A stretch of DNA of 64,000 nt from Tritrichomonas musculus (Eukaryota > Parabasalia > Tritrichomonadida > Tritrichomonadidae): assembly GCA_039105265.1 (NCBI GenBank), contig JAPFFF010000024.1, positions 806,001 to 870,000 of the forward strand, read 5' to 3'. Each line of letters starts with the position of its first letter. Positions within the stretch are counted from its first letter, which is position 1. Of this stretch, positions 37,751 to 48,279 are shown one piece after another. Below the pieces are notes generated by a model, which was not told the origin of the DNA, did not search any database, and saw only the letters and a list, made by a program, of their open reading frames with translations. A program made the translations under genes and the position numbers.

Positions 37751-38929
37751 ATGGACTTCAACAAACTTTCAAGAGAAGAATTGATAAAACTTGTTCAAAC
37801 ACAGCAAAATCAAATACAGAAATTACAGAGAAGTGGCTTGTCTGGAAAAAAGATGAAAACCAATATATCAAAGGCAAATACAAATGTAGATAATGACATA
37901 ATGAACTTGTCTATAGACTTTTATGAAGAATCAAAGACACAAGCAAGACAAGCATACGAAAAAAGAGTACAAGAAGTGGATGATCAAGAGTTATTTCAAA
38001 AAGAACTCAAAAGACTCATATTTATGGCTGCAAAAGAGTTCTCCTTTGACGTCGATATTGGAGACAGTGAGTGCAAGAGACTCGCATTTACAGAGATGCT
38101 TCGACACTGCTATAAGATTCGAAATAAATCAAAAGTTGTCGTCAAAGCATACACTCTTGATGGACACGCAAAATGGTTCACTCTCAGCGACAAACATGAC
38201 ATAGAGAGCACAATAGGTCACATATCAGGCGAATTAGACTTGTCAGAAGAGAAATCAGATACAAACCCAACTGTCAATTTTGAATTCATTCCAGTCAAAT
38301 ATGATGTACTTTTTCTAAGAAAACAACTAGACGATAAAGGAATTAAGTTCGATGTTATTAAAGAAGATGAAGATGACCATGCTTTATATCATGAAGAAGT
38401 CGAAATCGATCCAGATTATAGATCAACACCAGAAGGTTCATTCTTTCCTTATATTAATTTATCCAATTTAGATCTCAGTGAATTCCAAATATTCTCAAAG
38501 ATAGATAAGAAAAATTATAAAGATAATTGTTTTGTCTATGCTTTGATTCAGTCAGGTGTCTTCTCGAGTGAAGAAATAAATCACTTGCGATATTATGTTC
38601 AAACAAAATCGATGCCAAATAACAAAATCAAAGAGATATCAGAAAAATTCAAATGCAGTTTTGTCGTGAAAAGAATCGACGAAAGGTTTGATATTAAGCA
38701 TCAAATGCAGATCAAAATAGACACCAGAAAGAAAGGTTATGATCGAACAGTAGAGTTGCTTCTTTATAAAGATCACTACATGATATATAGGCCAATCAAA
38801 TGCACCATCTATTATCTTGAACATGCAAAAGAAATAGACGAAAAGTTCAAAGATGATAAAAACCGCTTCATGATCAAAGGCATCAAAGGCGAAAAGATTT
38901 TTTATTCAGAAAATGGCATTTTCCAATGA
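37751..38929 (+). CDS. OTU-like protein / N-terminal part of Maverick PolB, 392 aa
   Basis: The N-terminus is a short coiled coil (ELIKLVQTQQNQIQKLQ). Residues about 250-350 look like an OTU-type cysteine protease: Cys260 in KDNCFVYALIQ and His342 in LLYKDHYMIYRP. The stop overlaps the start of PolB (ATGA at 38926-38929), so the two may be parts of one gene split by a frameshift or two adjoining genes. The catalytic assignment is from pattern only. Confidence 0.62.
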   Translation: MDFNKLSREELIKLVQTQQNQIQKLQRSGLSGKKMKTNISKANTNVDNDIMNLSIDFYEESKTQARQAYEKRVQEVDDQELFQKELKRLIFMAAKEFSFDVDIGDSECKRLAFTEMLRHCYKIRNKSKVVVKAYTLDGHAKWFTLSDKHDIESTIGHISGELDLSEEKSDTNPTVNFEFIPVKYDVLFLRKQLDDKGIKFDVIKEDEDDHALYHEEVEIDPDYRSTPEGSFFPYINLSNLDLSEFQIFSKIDKKNYKDNCFVYALIQSGVFSSEEINHLRYYVQTKSMPNNKIKEISEKFKCSFVVKRIDERFDIKHQMQIKIDTRKKGYDRTVELLLYKDHYMIYRPIKCTIYYLEHAKEIDEKFKDDKNRFMIKGIKGEKIFYSENGIFQ

Positions 38930-41112
38930 TGATATTCAGAAAAATGTTTGAGCTCAATATGTTCAGAGAGATAAGAAGCTGCGAATTATCCATATTGAAT
39001 ACAACCGAATACGATGGATTGAATGATTACATTGATCTTGATTATAATGAAGAATTATGCACAAAAATAATAGACTCGAATAAAGATAAGAAGAAAGAGA
39101 AAGATTGGTCTAGAGTATATTATTCAGATTTTGAAACAGACACTACTGTATCTCCTCATCGTCCTTATTTGAATTGCACAGTGTATCGTGAAGGCCAAAA
39201 TATTCACAAAATAAGTTTTGAAGGTGAAAACATTGATCGTCAGCTTCTCAATTATCTATATAATAATTCACTAACTTATTTTCACAATTTAAAGTACGAT
39301 GGTTGCTTTTTCATCAATACTCCTGGATGGAAAACACAAATAACTGAAAGAACAGGCACAGTTTTGCAAGTCATTATGCTCAAGTATGCTTCAAATGGTA
39401 AATTAATGAAAAAGCTTACGTTTCGCAATTCCTATTCAATTATTCCATCGGCTCTCAGGAATTTTGCATCTATGTTTAATTTAGATGTGCATAAAGAGGT
39501 TATGGCATTCAAAATATACACTGAAGAAAACATTCAAAAAGCTGTTCTGCCGATCAATGAATTCTATGAGCAGTATAGAAAAGAGAACGATGGCAAAGAT
39601 GAAAGCAAACAAATCCTAGAAAATGCCAAAATAAGTGAAGCATACAATGAAAAAAATGATTCAATTAATATTATGAAATATGCCAAGTTCTATTGTTTTA
39701 AGGATTGTATCGTTCTTATGAAAGGGCTTGAAAAATTTGATAAAGATTTGAAAGAAGTATTCAAACAAACAGGTACAGAAATGTTAGGCGTTAATAACTT
39801 TATTTCAATCTCATCTATCGGTTATCATTTTGCCAATAAATATGGATGTTTTAACGGTTGTTATCAATTAAGTGGTAAACCGCAAAACTTTATTCAAAGA
39901 TGTGTAAGCGGAGGAAGAACAATGACAGCATCAAATCAAAAGCAATATATAGAAGGAAGAATACAAGATTTTGATGCAGTTAGCCTTTATCCTTCGAGAA
40001 TGTATGTAATGGATGGTGTTGCTAAAGTAAAACCGAAAATTTTGCCTCAAAATATAGACCATGATCAATTGATGAAATATGACACTTTTTTTATTGAAAT
40101 CAATATTAATGAAATCAAATGCAAATCCGATAAACCATATAAATTCGGGCAAGTCTTTAGACGAAATGATAAGGGCTCAAAAATATTTGACAATGATCCT
40201 GTTAGCAATTTTTATATTGACAAGATTGCACTAATGGATTTAATAGAGTTCTATGATATCAAATACGAAATCATTCGTGGTTACTATTTTGATGAAGGAT
40301 TTAATAAGAAGATTAATGAGTTCATTCTTGGTTTATTTAATTTAAGACTCAAATATAAGAAAGAGAAGAATCCACTGCAGTCAACGATCAAATTGCTATT
40401 GAATTCAATCTATGGCAAATCAATATTGAAAGCGATGAAAACAGAAACAAAAAGTGTACCCAGAGATGAGCTAATGAAATACATTTGGCTCAATTATAAC
40501 TTTATCACAGAAATCTATGATGAACCGACAATTGATAGATGCTATGTGAAAAAGCTGAAGCCGATCAATGATCATTTCAATCTCACACAATTTGGTGCTA
40601 ACGTTCTTTCATGGTCAAAACATTTGATGAATCGTGTTATGGCTAGTGCAGAACAAAATGGGATTGAAATATTCTATCAAGATACCGATAGCATGCACCT
40701 ATATGAAGATGATGTGAAAAAAGTGGCAGAGATCTTTAAGGAGAAATATAATGCTGAATTAATAGGTGAAAACATGTGTCAATTTCATAATGATTTTGAC
40801 GGTTTTGAGGGTGCAGTAGGCCAAATACATTCACGAAAACTGATCGCATTAGGCAAGAAAAGTTATTTAGATATCTTAGTCGATGAAGAAGGAAAAGAAG
40901 GATATCATATAAGAATCAAGGGCATTCCTCATCAAGTGATCATTAATAAATGTAAACGAATGGGCATCACAATTGAAGAACTCTATGAAAAATTGTATGC
41001 TGGGGCCAAAATGGAGTTCAATTTATTAGATGGCACAAATGCATTCAGAAAAACTCAAACTTTTCAGCAGACTAATCTCAAAAAGTTTAGCAGGACCCTT
41101 AAATTCATTTAG
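38926..41112 (+). CDS. POLB: Protein-primed family B DNA polymerase
   Basis: A 728-aa protein with 3'-5' exonuclease motifs ExoI (SDFETDT, Asp68), ExoII (NLKYDG, Asp125) and ExoIII (CFKDCIVL, Asp260), and polymerase motifs A (DFDAVSLYPSRM, Asp350), B (LLLNSIYGK, near 490), C (YQDTDSMHL, Asp586/Asp588) and KxY (GKKSYLD). All catalytic residues are intact. Length and motifs fit the protein-primed polymerases of Polintons and adenoviruses. It ends 8 bp inside the convergent 220-aa gene. Confidence 0.93.
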   Translation: MMIFRKMFELNMFREIRSCELSILNTTEYDGLNDYIDLDYNEELCTKIIDSNKDKKKEKDWSRVYYSDFETDTTVSPHRPYLNCTVYREGQNIHKISFEGENIDRQLLNYLYNNSLTYFHNLKYDGCFFINTPGWKTQITERTGTVLQVIMLKYASNGKLMKKLTFRNSYSIIPSALRNFASMFNLDVHKEVMAFKIYTEENIQKAVLPINEFYEQYRKENDGKDESKQILENAKISEAYNEKNDSINIMKYAKFYCFKDCIVLMKGLEKFDKDLKEVFKQTGTEMLGVNNFISISSIGYHFANKYGCFNGCYQLSGKPQNFIQRCVSGGRTMTASNQKQYIEGRIQDFDAVSLYPSRMYVMDGVAKVKPKILPQNIDHDQLMKYDTFFIEININEIKCKSDKPYKFGQVFRRNDKGSKIFDNDPVSNFYIDKIALMDLIEFYDIKYEIIRGYYFDEGFNKKINEFILGLFNLRLKYKKEKNPLQSTIKLLLNSIYGKSILKAMKTETKSVPRDELMKYIWLNYNFITEIYDEPTIDRCYVKKLKPINDHFNLTQFGANVLSWSKHLMNRVMASAEQNGIEIFYQDTDSMHLYEDDVKKVAEIFKEKYNAELIGENMCQFHNDFDGFEGAVGQIHSRKLIALGKKSYLDILVDEEGKEGYHIRIKGIPHQVIINKCKRMGITIEELYEKLYAGAKMEFNLLDGTNAFRKTQTFQQTNLKKFSRTLKFI

Positions 41113-41767
41113 TTAACACATCCTTAACGTCTGATTCTTTAGCTGGCTTTACTTTAATTGAAACAAACAAAGGACTTTTTAAAGCGATAGGCTGAAATTG
41201 GAAATCGACTAAACTTAATTCTAAATATTTTAAACTATCTGTGTTTGTTTTTATTTTTATCGGGTTTCTTTCTTTCTCAAAGTCATAAATCAGTGGATTG
41301 CCGTCTATAGCCATTGTGTTTATATTTCCTATAACTGAAGGTGTATACTCTTGATCTCCAATAGCTGAATACATCGGATTACCTTGTAAAGAGACTAAAT
41401 AAAGTTTTGTATGAGTTATGATCGGCAAATCTGGCACAATAAAGGGTTCTTTAGGATCAATTGTCAAAGGCAACGGAGTGTTATATAATCCAGTCAATAA
41501 TGCAGCTCTGTGAGATATTGATGTAATTGTTGTTTTCAAACTTGCTGTTATCTTAAATGTTCGTTTATTTTTATCATATTCCCATGCTAATTCACTTTTC
41601 TGACTAAAAATTTGTTCAAGTTGTTTGATAGAATAACGATAGGACTCAGAAAATTCAATAGTATGAACGGTTTTGCCAACTTGATATTTCATATAATCAT
41701 CTTTTGTACTTAATAATATGTTTGAATTAGTTTTTATAGAAGGCACATAATATTTACATAGCCTCAT
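41105..41767 (-). CDS. Putative structural protein, 220 aa
   Basis: ATG at 41767 (MRLCKYYVPS). The sequence is rich in beta-type segments (KTVHTIEFSESYRYSI, TKLYLVSLQGNPMYS, FQFQPIALKSPLFVSIKVKPA), which would suit a jelly-roll capsid protein. An upstream ATG at 41841 opens a 25-residue frame that overlaps this start in another frame, so the real N-terminus may be longer and frameshifted. Convergent with PolB. Element A inserted in the element D copy. Confidence 0.58.
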   Translation of the reverse strand: MRLCKYYVPSIKTNSNILLSTKDDYMKYQVGKTVHTIEFSESYRYSIKQLEQIFSQKSELAWEYDKNKRTFKITASLKTTITSISHRAALLTGLYNTPLPLTIDPKEPFIVPDLPIITHTKLYLVSLQGNPMYSAIGDQEYTPSVIGNINTMAIDGNPLIYDFEKERNPIKIKTNTDSLKYLELSLVDFQFQPIALKSPLFVSIKVKPAKESDVKDVLTK

Positions 41768-41857
41768 TTCCAAGGTATATTCATCGTCAAAGACACAGTA
41801 TGATATTTTTGTGAATCACGGCTTTGCATAGAAATTAACATTTATTTATTATTAAAT

Positions 41858-44800
41858 ATGTCGATTGGTTTATTCTCAATTCAATCAAGTGAGGCTGAGA
41901 CATTAAAATCAAATGGAATAGAAATCAAAGTCGGAGAAGATGAGAATGGAAATAAAATTGTTCAAATAGAAGATGAAGATGGTTTTGCAGTTTTCTTCAA
42001 TAACATTTATAATAAAACAGAGATAGATGCTTATATAACCGCAGGTGCCGGTATAAAACCAGGAGATATAAAAAACTTATATAAGGTCAATATTTATCCA
42101 ACAGGACAAATCAAGGTGAATGGCAAATTGACCAATGCTTTCACCTTAGAACAGCTTTATAAATGTTTGAATGATAATTCAGATGCTATTCAAAACTCTC
42201 TAAATCAATTGAAAATAGACGCAACTTTTGATGTAAACCGTGAAATTTCAGACTTAATATTGAAAGGATTAGATTTTGATCTAAAGAATAAATATTATAT
42301 CTCAACAGAAAACAATTCAATAAAGACATATAATCAATTAATAAGAGTACTCAATCAGTTTATTAAACATTCAAGGGCTATGACGGTTATCAGCCCAGAT
42401 AATAAACTATTGAAAATGCTCCCCCTTAAAAAAGAGGATGGTGCTCAACTTTTGGATTATTGGGAGGATAAACGATGCTATTATGAAAAAGAAAAAGTAA
42501 CCACAATTAATGAGATTATTGAATCATTGAATATCACTCTTGAAAATTTATATAATTGGATGAAAACATTCAATAATTTGAAAGATTTCGGTTTTGACAG
42601 TTCATCAAATATTAAACCAGATGGAAAAGCAAAAGTGATAACGTATGAAGAAACCGAAAAAGAATCAGAACCATGGTATGGATCATTTTTGACCAAAAAT
42701 AGAATGAAACCCAAAGAAGAACCTATCACAAATTTTGACCAAATGGTCAATGCAATCAATACAAACACAGAAACAATATCTCAAATGCATGAAGATATTA
42801 TGGAAGGCTTAAATAATCAAGAAGTGACAGTATATAATGAAGCCAAAGATGAAATAGAGACAAAAACTTTAAAAACAAAAACAGTGAACGATAAAGGTGA
42901 AATTGAATATGATAATATAGCCAATGTTTTTGAAAAATTGAAGAAGGCCGATAAACAGAATCAGAATTTTTTCCGTCATATCATGGAGAATTTTAATAAA
43001 ACTGCTTTGAAAAATATATATAATAATTTTAAACAGACTGTGTTTGGTAAAGATGGAGAAACATTTCAGAAGACATATATAGCACATTTTGATGATGATG
43101 TTGCTGGTGATAAACATTTTGCCGTTGTCGAAAATTTTGTCGACTTTTTGAAACAATACTTTTCAAATACAAGCAGTTTTGAAGACTGGAAAGAATGGAT
43201 AGGCAAAAATATAAATAAACAGAAAATGATGGAGGCTCTTGATAAAATTCAGATACCATTTCATAAATTAGATGGAGAAATAGAAAATAGAGAATATCGT
43301 TTTATGTTTGATGGAGAGGATATTGTTGATATTGAAAATCCAGTTGATATAGGCAAGTTCATGGATTGGCTCAAAGAGATAATTCAAAATAGTAAATATA
43401 CAGCTCCAATACAAACATTTTTATATAACAACTTTTCCAAAGAAAAATTTATTGAAATATTTAACGGTACAGTTCAATTAATATGGGATAAATCCACAAA
43501 AAAAATTATTCATGCTGTTTATCAATTTGTCAATCATCCAATAGAAACGACGGGTGATATCGTTATTGAAGTGAATAGAGCTTATATATTTTTGAAAAAA
43601 TATTATGAAAACCAAACAGAGCTTATGAAAAGTATCCTTACTGTTATTTTGGTTCTTCTTGGTTCAGGAATTATGGGCATGGTAATCACAAGTGCATTCA
43701 AAAAGATTCGTGCCAAAAAAATTGAAAATGGACGTTTAGCATTAAGCACGAGCAATTTTGAAGGTGGTCAATTGTTGAATATTAATAATGGCATTATTAT
43801 TGATGGAAATGGAAATGATAATAATGATGATGATAATAATGATGACGATATGAGAGACCCTAGTTTTCAGGGATGGATCGATACAACAAATAGAAATATT
43901 CGAAATATTATTCAGCAACATAATGTTTTAGAAGAAAGAGTCTCAAATATAAGAGAATGCAATTGTAATGATAATAATAATAATAATAATAATAGTCAAA
44001 GATTTTTTGGCCAAATTTCTCAACAACAACATCTTGACATTCAACAATTAATTCAAAAGCAAAATCATTTAATAATTGATAATAGTGTCGGCTCTTTTGT
44101 TGATGCGATGTTTCAACCAGAAATATATCAAGAAGCAGCAACTCAAGTGACCACAACGATAAAAAGACGACGAAAAAAGAAAGAAAAAGTGAATGTAATT
44201 GACACATCACATGATCGTTCTTTTCAAAGAGATGAAAATTATGTTTTTGACATATTAACTGATCATTGGGTTCTTCATAATAATTCTAATTTTCAATCTG
44301 GTTGGCGAACAAATCTTAATGCACAAAATATGCCACGCAATTTTATCATTGACATTTTTCATGGTGAATGGGTTGCTATCGGTACAGAAAATGGTATTCA
44401 AGAATCAAATGCAGACTGGAGAACGAATCCTAGTTCAGCATTAGCAACCTTTCTGTTGCCATCTCAAATAAATGGTGGTGTTTTTCGTTGGAGTGATAGA
44501 TATGATCAATGGACATTTCATGCAAATTATAACTCATATACAAATCAAGATCAAAGTGAAAGATTAGAATGGCAAAGAGATCAAAGACAACATTTTGGTG
44601 ATAATTATGTTTGGAATGTTTTTGATCAAGAATGGCAAGAACATGGACAGAATTTTGAAGCTGGATGGAGAACCAATCATGAATTTGTTCCTCCTGATAA
44701 CTATGTATGGGATGATTATTTAGAAGAGTGGGTGATGTTATCATATAGAAATAGAGGTTTTGACAGCAATTGGAGAAATAGCTATTCAGAGGAAGTGTCA

Positions 44801-47800
44801 GTTATGGTTGAATTATTGAATCAAGGCCGATTTTTAGGAAAAGGCCAAATTGTTCAATATGGAGGTGAATGGGTTTGGCGCCATCATGTAGACCCCGTTG
44901 ATGATATTAAATTATTATCAGATGAAATAGCAGATATTAATATTAATAATAATTTGCCAGCAAATATTTCAGGAGTGAATTCAGTAAATGAATTATTAGA
45001 AAGCTATGATATCAATATTTTGAAAGAAGATGGCCGAACAATTGATGAGAAAAAACCGGTTTTAGGCAATTTCAATATATTAGCAAATTTGAATGTAAAT
45101 GGATTAATAAACGGTGTTGATATTGAAAAATTAGCTACGTCATCAGATAAGACAGATTCACTTTTTAATATAAAATTTGGAGTTCCAGAATTCAATGTGA
45201 AAAATGAAAACGTTGAAGGGGATACAAAAACAATCAATAATGTAAATTATAATATATTGAAAATTAAAATAAATGATGATGATATTGAACAAAAATTGAA
45301 AGCTTTCAATGGGAATATATTCAAAATAATTCTCAGAAAAGATGTTGTTTATGACACAGAAGGACGATATATCAAAGAATTTTTCATAAGCGTTCATGAT
45401 AATCATATTCAATGTCCGATAATAGCTTATGATGAAGAATCGAAAGGATATACAAATAAATGTTCTGAAGATAGCTCTCAATTTTTCATAGCTTTTGATG
45501 AGCGTCTCAATATTGTGCCATATACGTTATGGATGAACGGTGATTTGAGTATAATGAATCAAACAAGTCAGGATTTAATTGAATCGAATAAACCAGTTTT
45601 TAAGTGCAAAATAATTGAAGCAGATAATGCTCTCAAATTACACAAAAGTGACGTTCATTATTTCTATAAGCCTTCAATTATTTCAGAAGATAATGATTAT
45701 TATAAAATGATTTTTGAAATACCTTCTGATTATACAATACCTCTCAATTTACAATTTAAATTCAAAGAATATTGTTTTGGAAATGAATGGGTCTTAACCT
45801 GGGATGGAACAAAATGGAATGGAAATAATATTCAAGCAAGAATCGTTGGGAAAGTTGTTAATAAATTGAATCGAACAAAAATGTCAGAATCTTCTAGACC
45901 AGCAAATTCAGTTTTTGTAATGATAAAAAAAACACCAGCAAATGAAAAATTAATTCCAAAAAGTGAGTCATTACCAGAAAGTTTAATTCATGGACTTTTT
46001 CAAAATACATCCAAAAAATTTGAATTAATTAAGAAAGATGGAACAAAAATTGAACCAAAAAGTTTATATTGGTTTCTTAATGCTTCAGAAATAATTAAAG
46101 ATGAAAGATATCCAGATTATTCAATTGGTAAACTAAATATAATTTGTGATGATTATTCAAATAATAATTTCAAAATTGAAGAGATTGATGAAATCCATTT
46201 AAATATTGAAACACCTGGTTATCCACAATTTACTGTTGCTTATACATTTAAAGCAAATGGTGTTTTTGTTAATTCAGTCAATAAAAAAGGACATTTTGGT
46301 CTTATTCCTCTGAAAGATACAATTGAAAGCCTTGAATTACATTTAGAAGATAGTTTAATTGATGACAATAACAGAAATATTGAATTATATCTCAGAAAAG
46401 ATATTATTAATTCAATAGAAGAAGTCAATTGGGATTCAAAAACAAATGCTTTTGCTTATATTATTAAATCTCAATTCTATGATGTTAGTCCAAACCCAAA
46501 TGCAGCAACTACTTTGTATACAGATTATAATATCACTTCATCAAAAATAATAACTGCCGATAACATCACGACGATGAGAAGTGATTTAAATGTTTTGACA
46601 AATAATTTTGATGTTGTTTCATATGATGTTCAAGCTATTTCAAATAAGGTTGATGTTTTGAATTCAGAAATGGTCGCTATTAATTTAAAAACACAAAATT
46701 TAGAATATGATGAAAAAAATACACGAATGATTTCTTATGTTGCATTAGCTTTTGGTATAGCAGGGACAGTTGGAAGTGCTATATCTATCGGAATGTCAAT
46801 TAACCCTAACTTCATCAAATTTCCCACTAAAACTGTTTCCAATGCAGGCCAAACAACAACCAGAGGCGGTGGAATTTTGCAAAGAATTCAGAACTTTTTT
46901 AGAGAATGGTGGTATAGAAGAGCCGGCTATCGTAATCTTGGTGATATGGAATTGTTTGATAACCCAGGGATTACTCGTTCAATACAATCAACAACTGATT
47001 TAACACCACTTTTTGAATGGTGCGATAAAGAATATGAACCATTACCTGATGAAACATTTGATGATGATTTTGATGACCCTACGAAAGCAGTTTTATCCAT
47101 AAGAGCAACAGAAGAAATGTGTAATCAATTCAGAGATAGTTTGAAGAGACATTTCAAATTATTGGCCTCAAAGGTCGAAGAGATTGAGAGTAGTGATTTT
47201 ATTTCAAAAAGTGATTTGAAAAGAGACGATACAATTGACATTAATGGCAAATTAATTGATGGCAAAATACATTTAGAAGCTGAGGATACAATAAGTGAAG
47301 GAAATATCAAAGACAGGATTATGATCATGAAAGTAAGCGAATATAATGATATAGACTATGAAGAGAATTATCCAATAATTCATATATCAAATGGAGAGAT
47401 ATCGAACTATGAGGGCACAGAGAACTTTCCAACTGCATCTCTCCAAGACAAAACTATAATTATTGATAACCCAAAGAGACATAGAATTAGTGCAATCAGC
47501 ATCAAAGAGAACACAGCGATAAGAAGTATGAAATATTCTGTAAATGATATAGCATATATGAGTGACATTGATGCGATTAATAAAAAGATTGATCAAATAG
47601 AAGAAAACTCACATACAAACGATGAAAACATAGCAAAAATAATGAATACTTATCCTACTGTTGATGAAACAAATGAGGCTTTAGATGTGCTCAAAGGCAG
47701 AATTGAGACATTAGAGGCTGAAAATACAACCTTGAAGGCTACGATAGCCGCTTTTGAAGCTAGGATAGCTGCTCTTGAAGAGAAAAATGACCCAGATAGT

Positions 47801-48160
47801 GAATGGAAAGCATATTATACAGGCTTTACTGATGTCACTAATGAATATAATAGGTATTTTCTATTCTCTTATTTTACAAGTGAGAAAAACATGATTATTG
47901 ATAATTTAGATAATGATCCAACAGGTGATAATGAACCTGTTCCAGATGGGGAGTACTTATTGATATTCAAGGACAAGACTCAAAAGCTACATTTTATTAG
48001 ATTTATATCAACTGAATGGTCTGACCCTCAACAAATAAAATCATATTTGGATGAAATATACTTTAAAGACACTAACCCACCTTCTGGTGCTTATGATATA
48101 TATAATATTGAGTTAGATTGTGATACCTGTTCTATGATTTGTTTCGATGCAATTATTTGA
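41858..48160 (+). CDS. Giant Maverick surface- or fibre-like protein, 2100 aa
   Basis: One uninterrupted 6.3-kb frame at the right end of element B. Visible parts: an Asn/Asp-rich segment (about 650-730) after a transmembrane segment near 590-613 (ILTVILVLLGSGIMGMVI); Trp-rich repeats at about 790-978 of the form NYVWD....EWV....F...WRTN; a second hydrophobic segment near 1624-1650 (YVALAFGIAGTVGSAISIGM); and a coiled coil near 1937-1977 (LKGRIETLEAENTTLKATIA). Long repetitive proteins with coiled coils are common virion fibres. Role inferred; no family recognised. The promoter shares 90 bp with the divergent 220-aa gene. Confidence 0.75.
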   Translation: MSIGLFSIQSSEAETLKSNGIEIKVGEDENGNKIVQIEDEDGFAVFFNNIYNKTEIDAYITAGAGIKPGDIKNLYKVNIYPTGQIKVNGKLTNAFTLEQLYKCLNDNSDAIQNSLNQLKIDATFDVNREISDLILKGLDFDLKNKYYISTENNSIKTYNQLIRVLNQFIKHSRAMTVISPDNKLLKMLPLKKEDGAQLLDYWEDKRCYYEKEKVTTINEIIESLNITLENLYNWMKTFNNLKDFGFDSSSNIKPDGKAKVITYEETEKESEPWYGSFLTKNRMKPKEEPITNFDQMVNAINTNTETISQMHEDIMEGLNNQEVTVYNEAKDEIETKTLKTKTVNDKGEIEYDNIANVFEKLKKADKQNQNFFRHIMENFNKTALKNIYNNFKQTVFGKDGETFQKTYIAHFDDDVAGDKHFAVVENFVDFLKQYFSNTSSFEDWKEWIGKNINKQKMMEALDKIQIPFHKLDGEIENREYRFMFDGEDIVDIENPVDIGKFMDWLKEIIQNSKYTAPIQTFLYNNFSKEKFIEIFNGTVQLIWDKSTKKIIHAVYQFVNHPIETTGDIVIEVNRAYIFLKKYYENQTELMKSILTVILVLLGSGIMGMVITSAFKKIRAKKIENGRLALSTSNFEGGQLLNINNGIIIDGNGNDNNDDDNNDDDMRDPSFQGWIDTTNRNIRNIIQQHNVLEERVSNIRECNCNDNNNNNNNSQRFFGQISQQQHLDIQQLIQKQNHLIIDNSVGSFVDAMFQPEIYQEAATQVTTTIKRRRKKKEKVNVIDTSHDRSFQRDENYVFDILTDHWVLHNNSNFQSGWRTNLNAQNMPRNFIIDIFHGEWVAIGTENGIQESNADWRTNPSSALATFLLPSQINGGVFRWSDRYDQWTFHANYNSYTNQDQSERLEWQRDQRQHFGDNYVWNVFDQEWQEHGQNFEAGWRTNHEFVPPDNYVWDDYLEEWVMLSYRNRGFDSNWRNSYSEEVSVMVELLNQGRFLGKGQIVQYGGEWVWRHHVDPVDDIKLLSDEIADININNNLPANISGVNSVNELLESYDINILKEDGRTIDEKKPVLGNFNILANLNVNGLINGVDIEKLATSSDKTDSLFNIKFGVPEFNVKNENVEGDTKTINNVNYNILKIKINDDDIEQKLKAFNGNIFKIILRKDVVYDTEGRYIKEFFISVHDNHIQCPIIAYDEESKGYTNKCSEDSSQFFIAFDERLNIVPYTLWMNGDLSIMNQTSQDLIESNKPVFKCKIIEADNALKLHKSDVHYFYKPSIISEDNDYYKMIFEIPSDYTIPLNLQFKFKEYCFGNEWVLTWDGTKWNGNNIQARIVGKVVNKLNRTKMSESSRPANSVFVMIKKTPANEKLIPKSESLPESLIHGLFQNTSKKFELIKKDGTKIEPKSLYWFLNASEIIKDERYPDYSIGKLNIICDDYSNNNFKIEEIDEIHLNIETPGYPQFTVAYTFKANGVFVNSVNKKGHFGLIPLKDTIESLELHLEDSLIDDNNRNIELYLRKDIINSIEEVNWDSKTNAFAYIIKSQFYDVSPNPNAATTLYTDYNITSSKIITADNITTMRSDLNVLTNNFDVVSYDVQAISNKVDVLNSEMVAINLKTQNLEYDEKNTRMISYVALAFGIAGTVGSAISIGMSINPNFIKFPTKTVSNAGQTTTRGGGILQRIQNFFREWWYRRAGYRNLGDMELFDNPGITRSIQSTTDLTPLFEWCDKEYEPLPDETFDDDFDDPTKAVLSIRATEEMCNQFRDSLKRHFKLLASKVEEIESSDFISKSDLKRDDTIDINGKLIDGKIHLEAEDTISEGNIKDRIMIMKVSEYNDIDYEENYPIIHISNGEISNYEGTENFPTASLQDKTIIIDNPKRHRISAISIKENTAIRSMKYSVNDIAYMSDIDAINKKIDQIEENSHTNDENIAKIMNTYPTVDETNEALDVLKGRIETLEAENTTLKATIAAFEARIAALEEKNDPDSEWKAYYTGFTDVTNEYNRYFLFSYFTSEKNMIIDNLDNDPTGDNEPVPDGEYLLIFKDKTQKLHFIRFISTEWSDPQQIKSYLDEIYFKDTNPPSGAYDIYNIELDCDTCSMICFDAII

Positions 48161-48214
48161 AGAAATCAGCATAAACTATCTATCTTATATTTTTTTTGCT
48201 TATAACTATCCCCA

Positions 48215-48279
48215 GTGAAATCATCGGCGCAGTTAGGTCTGGGCGACCGTTAAGGGCGCACAGCCTAACGTATACTACT
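48215..48279. repeat. Right terminal inverted repeat of element B
   Basis: The inverse match of 21494-21558 and almost the same as the element A end at 15646-15710. It ends CGTATACTACT, followed by the duplicated AGACA and the resumed helicase gene of element D. Confidence 0.92.

Larger units (their letters stand above)
21494..48279 (+). mobile_element. Maverick/Polinton element B, both termini present (26.8 kb)
   Basis: It is bounded by inverted 65-bp termini, starting AGTAGTATACG and ending CGTATACTACT, and splits the helicase gene of element D. The flanks share AGACA. It carries integrase, ATPase, protease, capsid and PolB genes plus about a dozen others and a mariner insertion near 28.1 kb. 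The length exceeds the usual 15-20 kb of Mavericks, largely because of a 6.3-kb giant gene at the right end. Confidence 0.95.

Noticed and set aside
44230-44790. Possibility that the Trp-rich repeats are a cell-wall or choline-binding domain
   Set aside because: The spacing and residues do not match those families; left as unnamed repeats.
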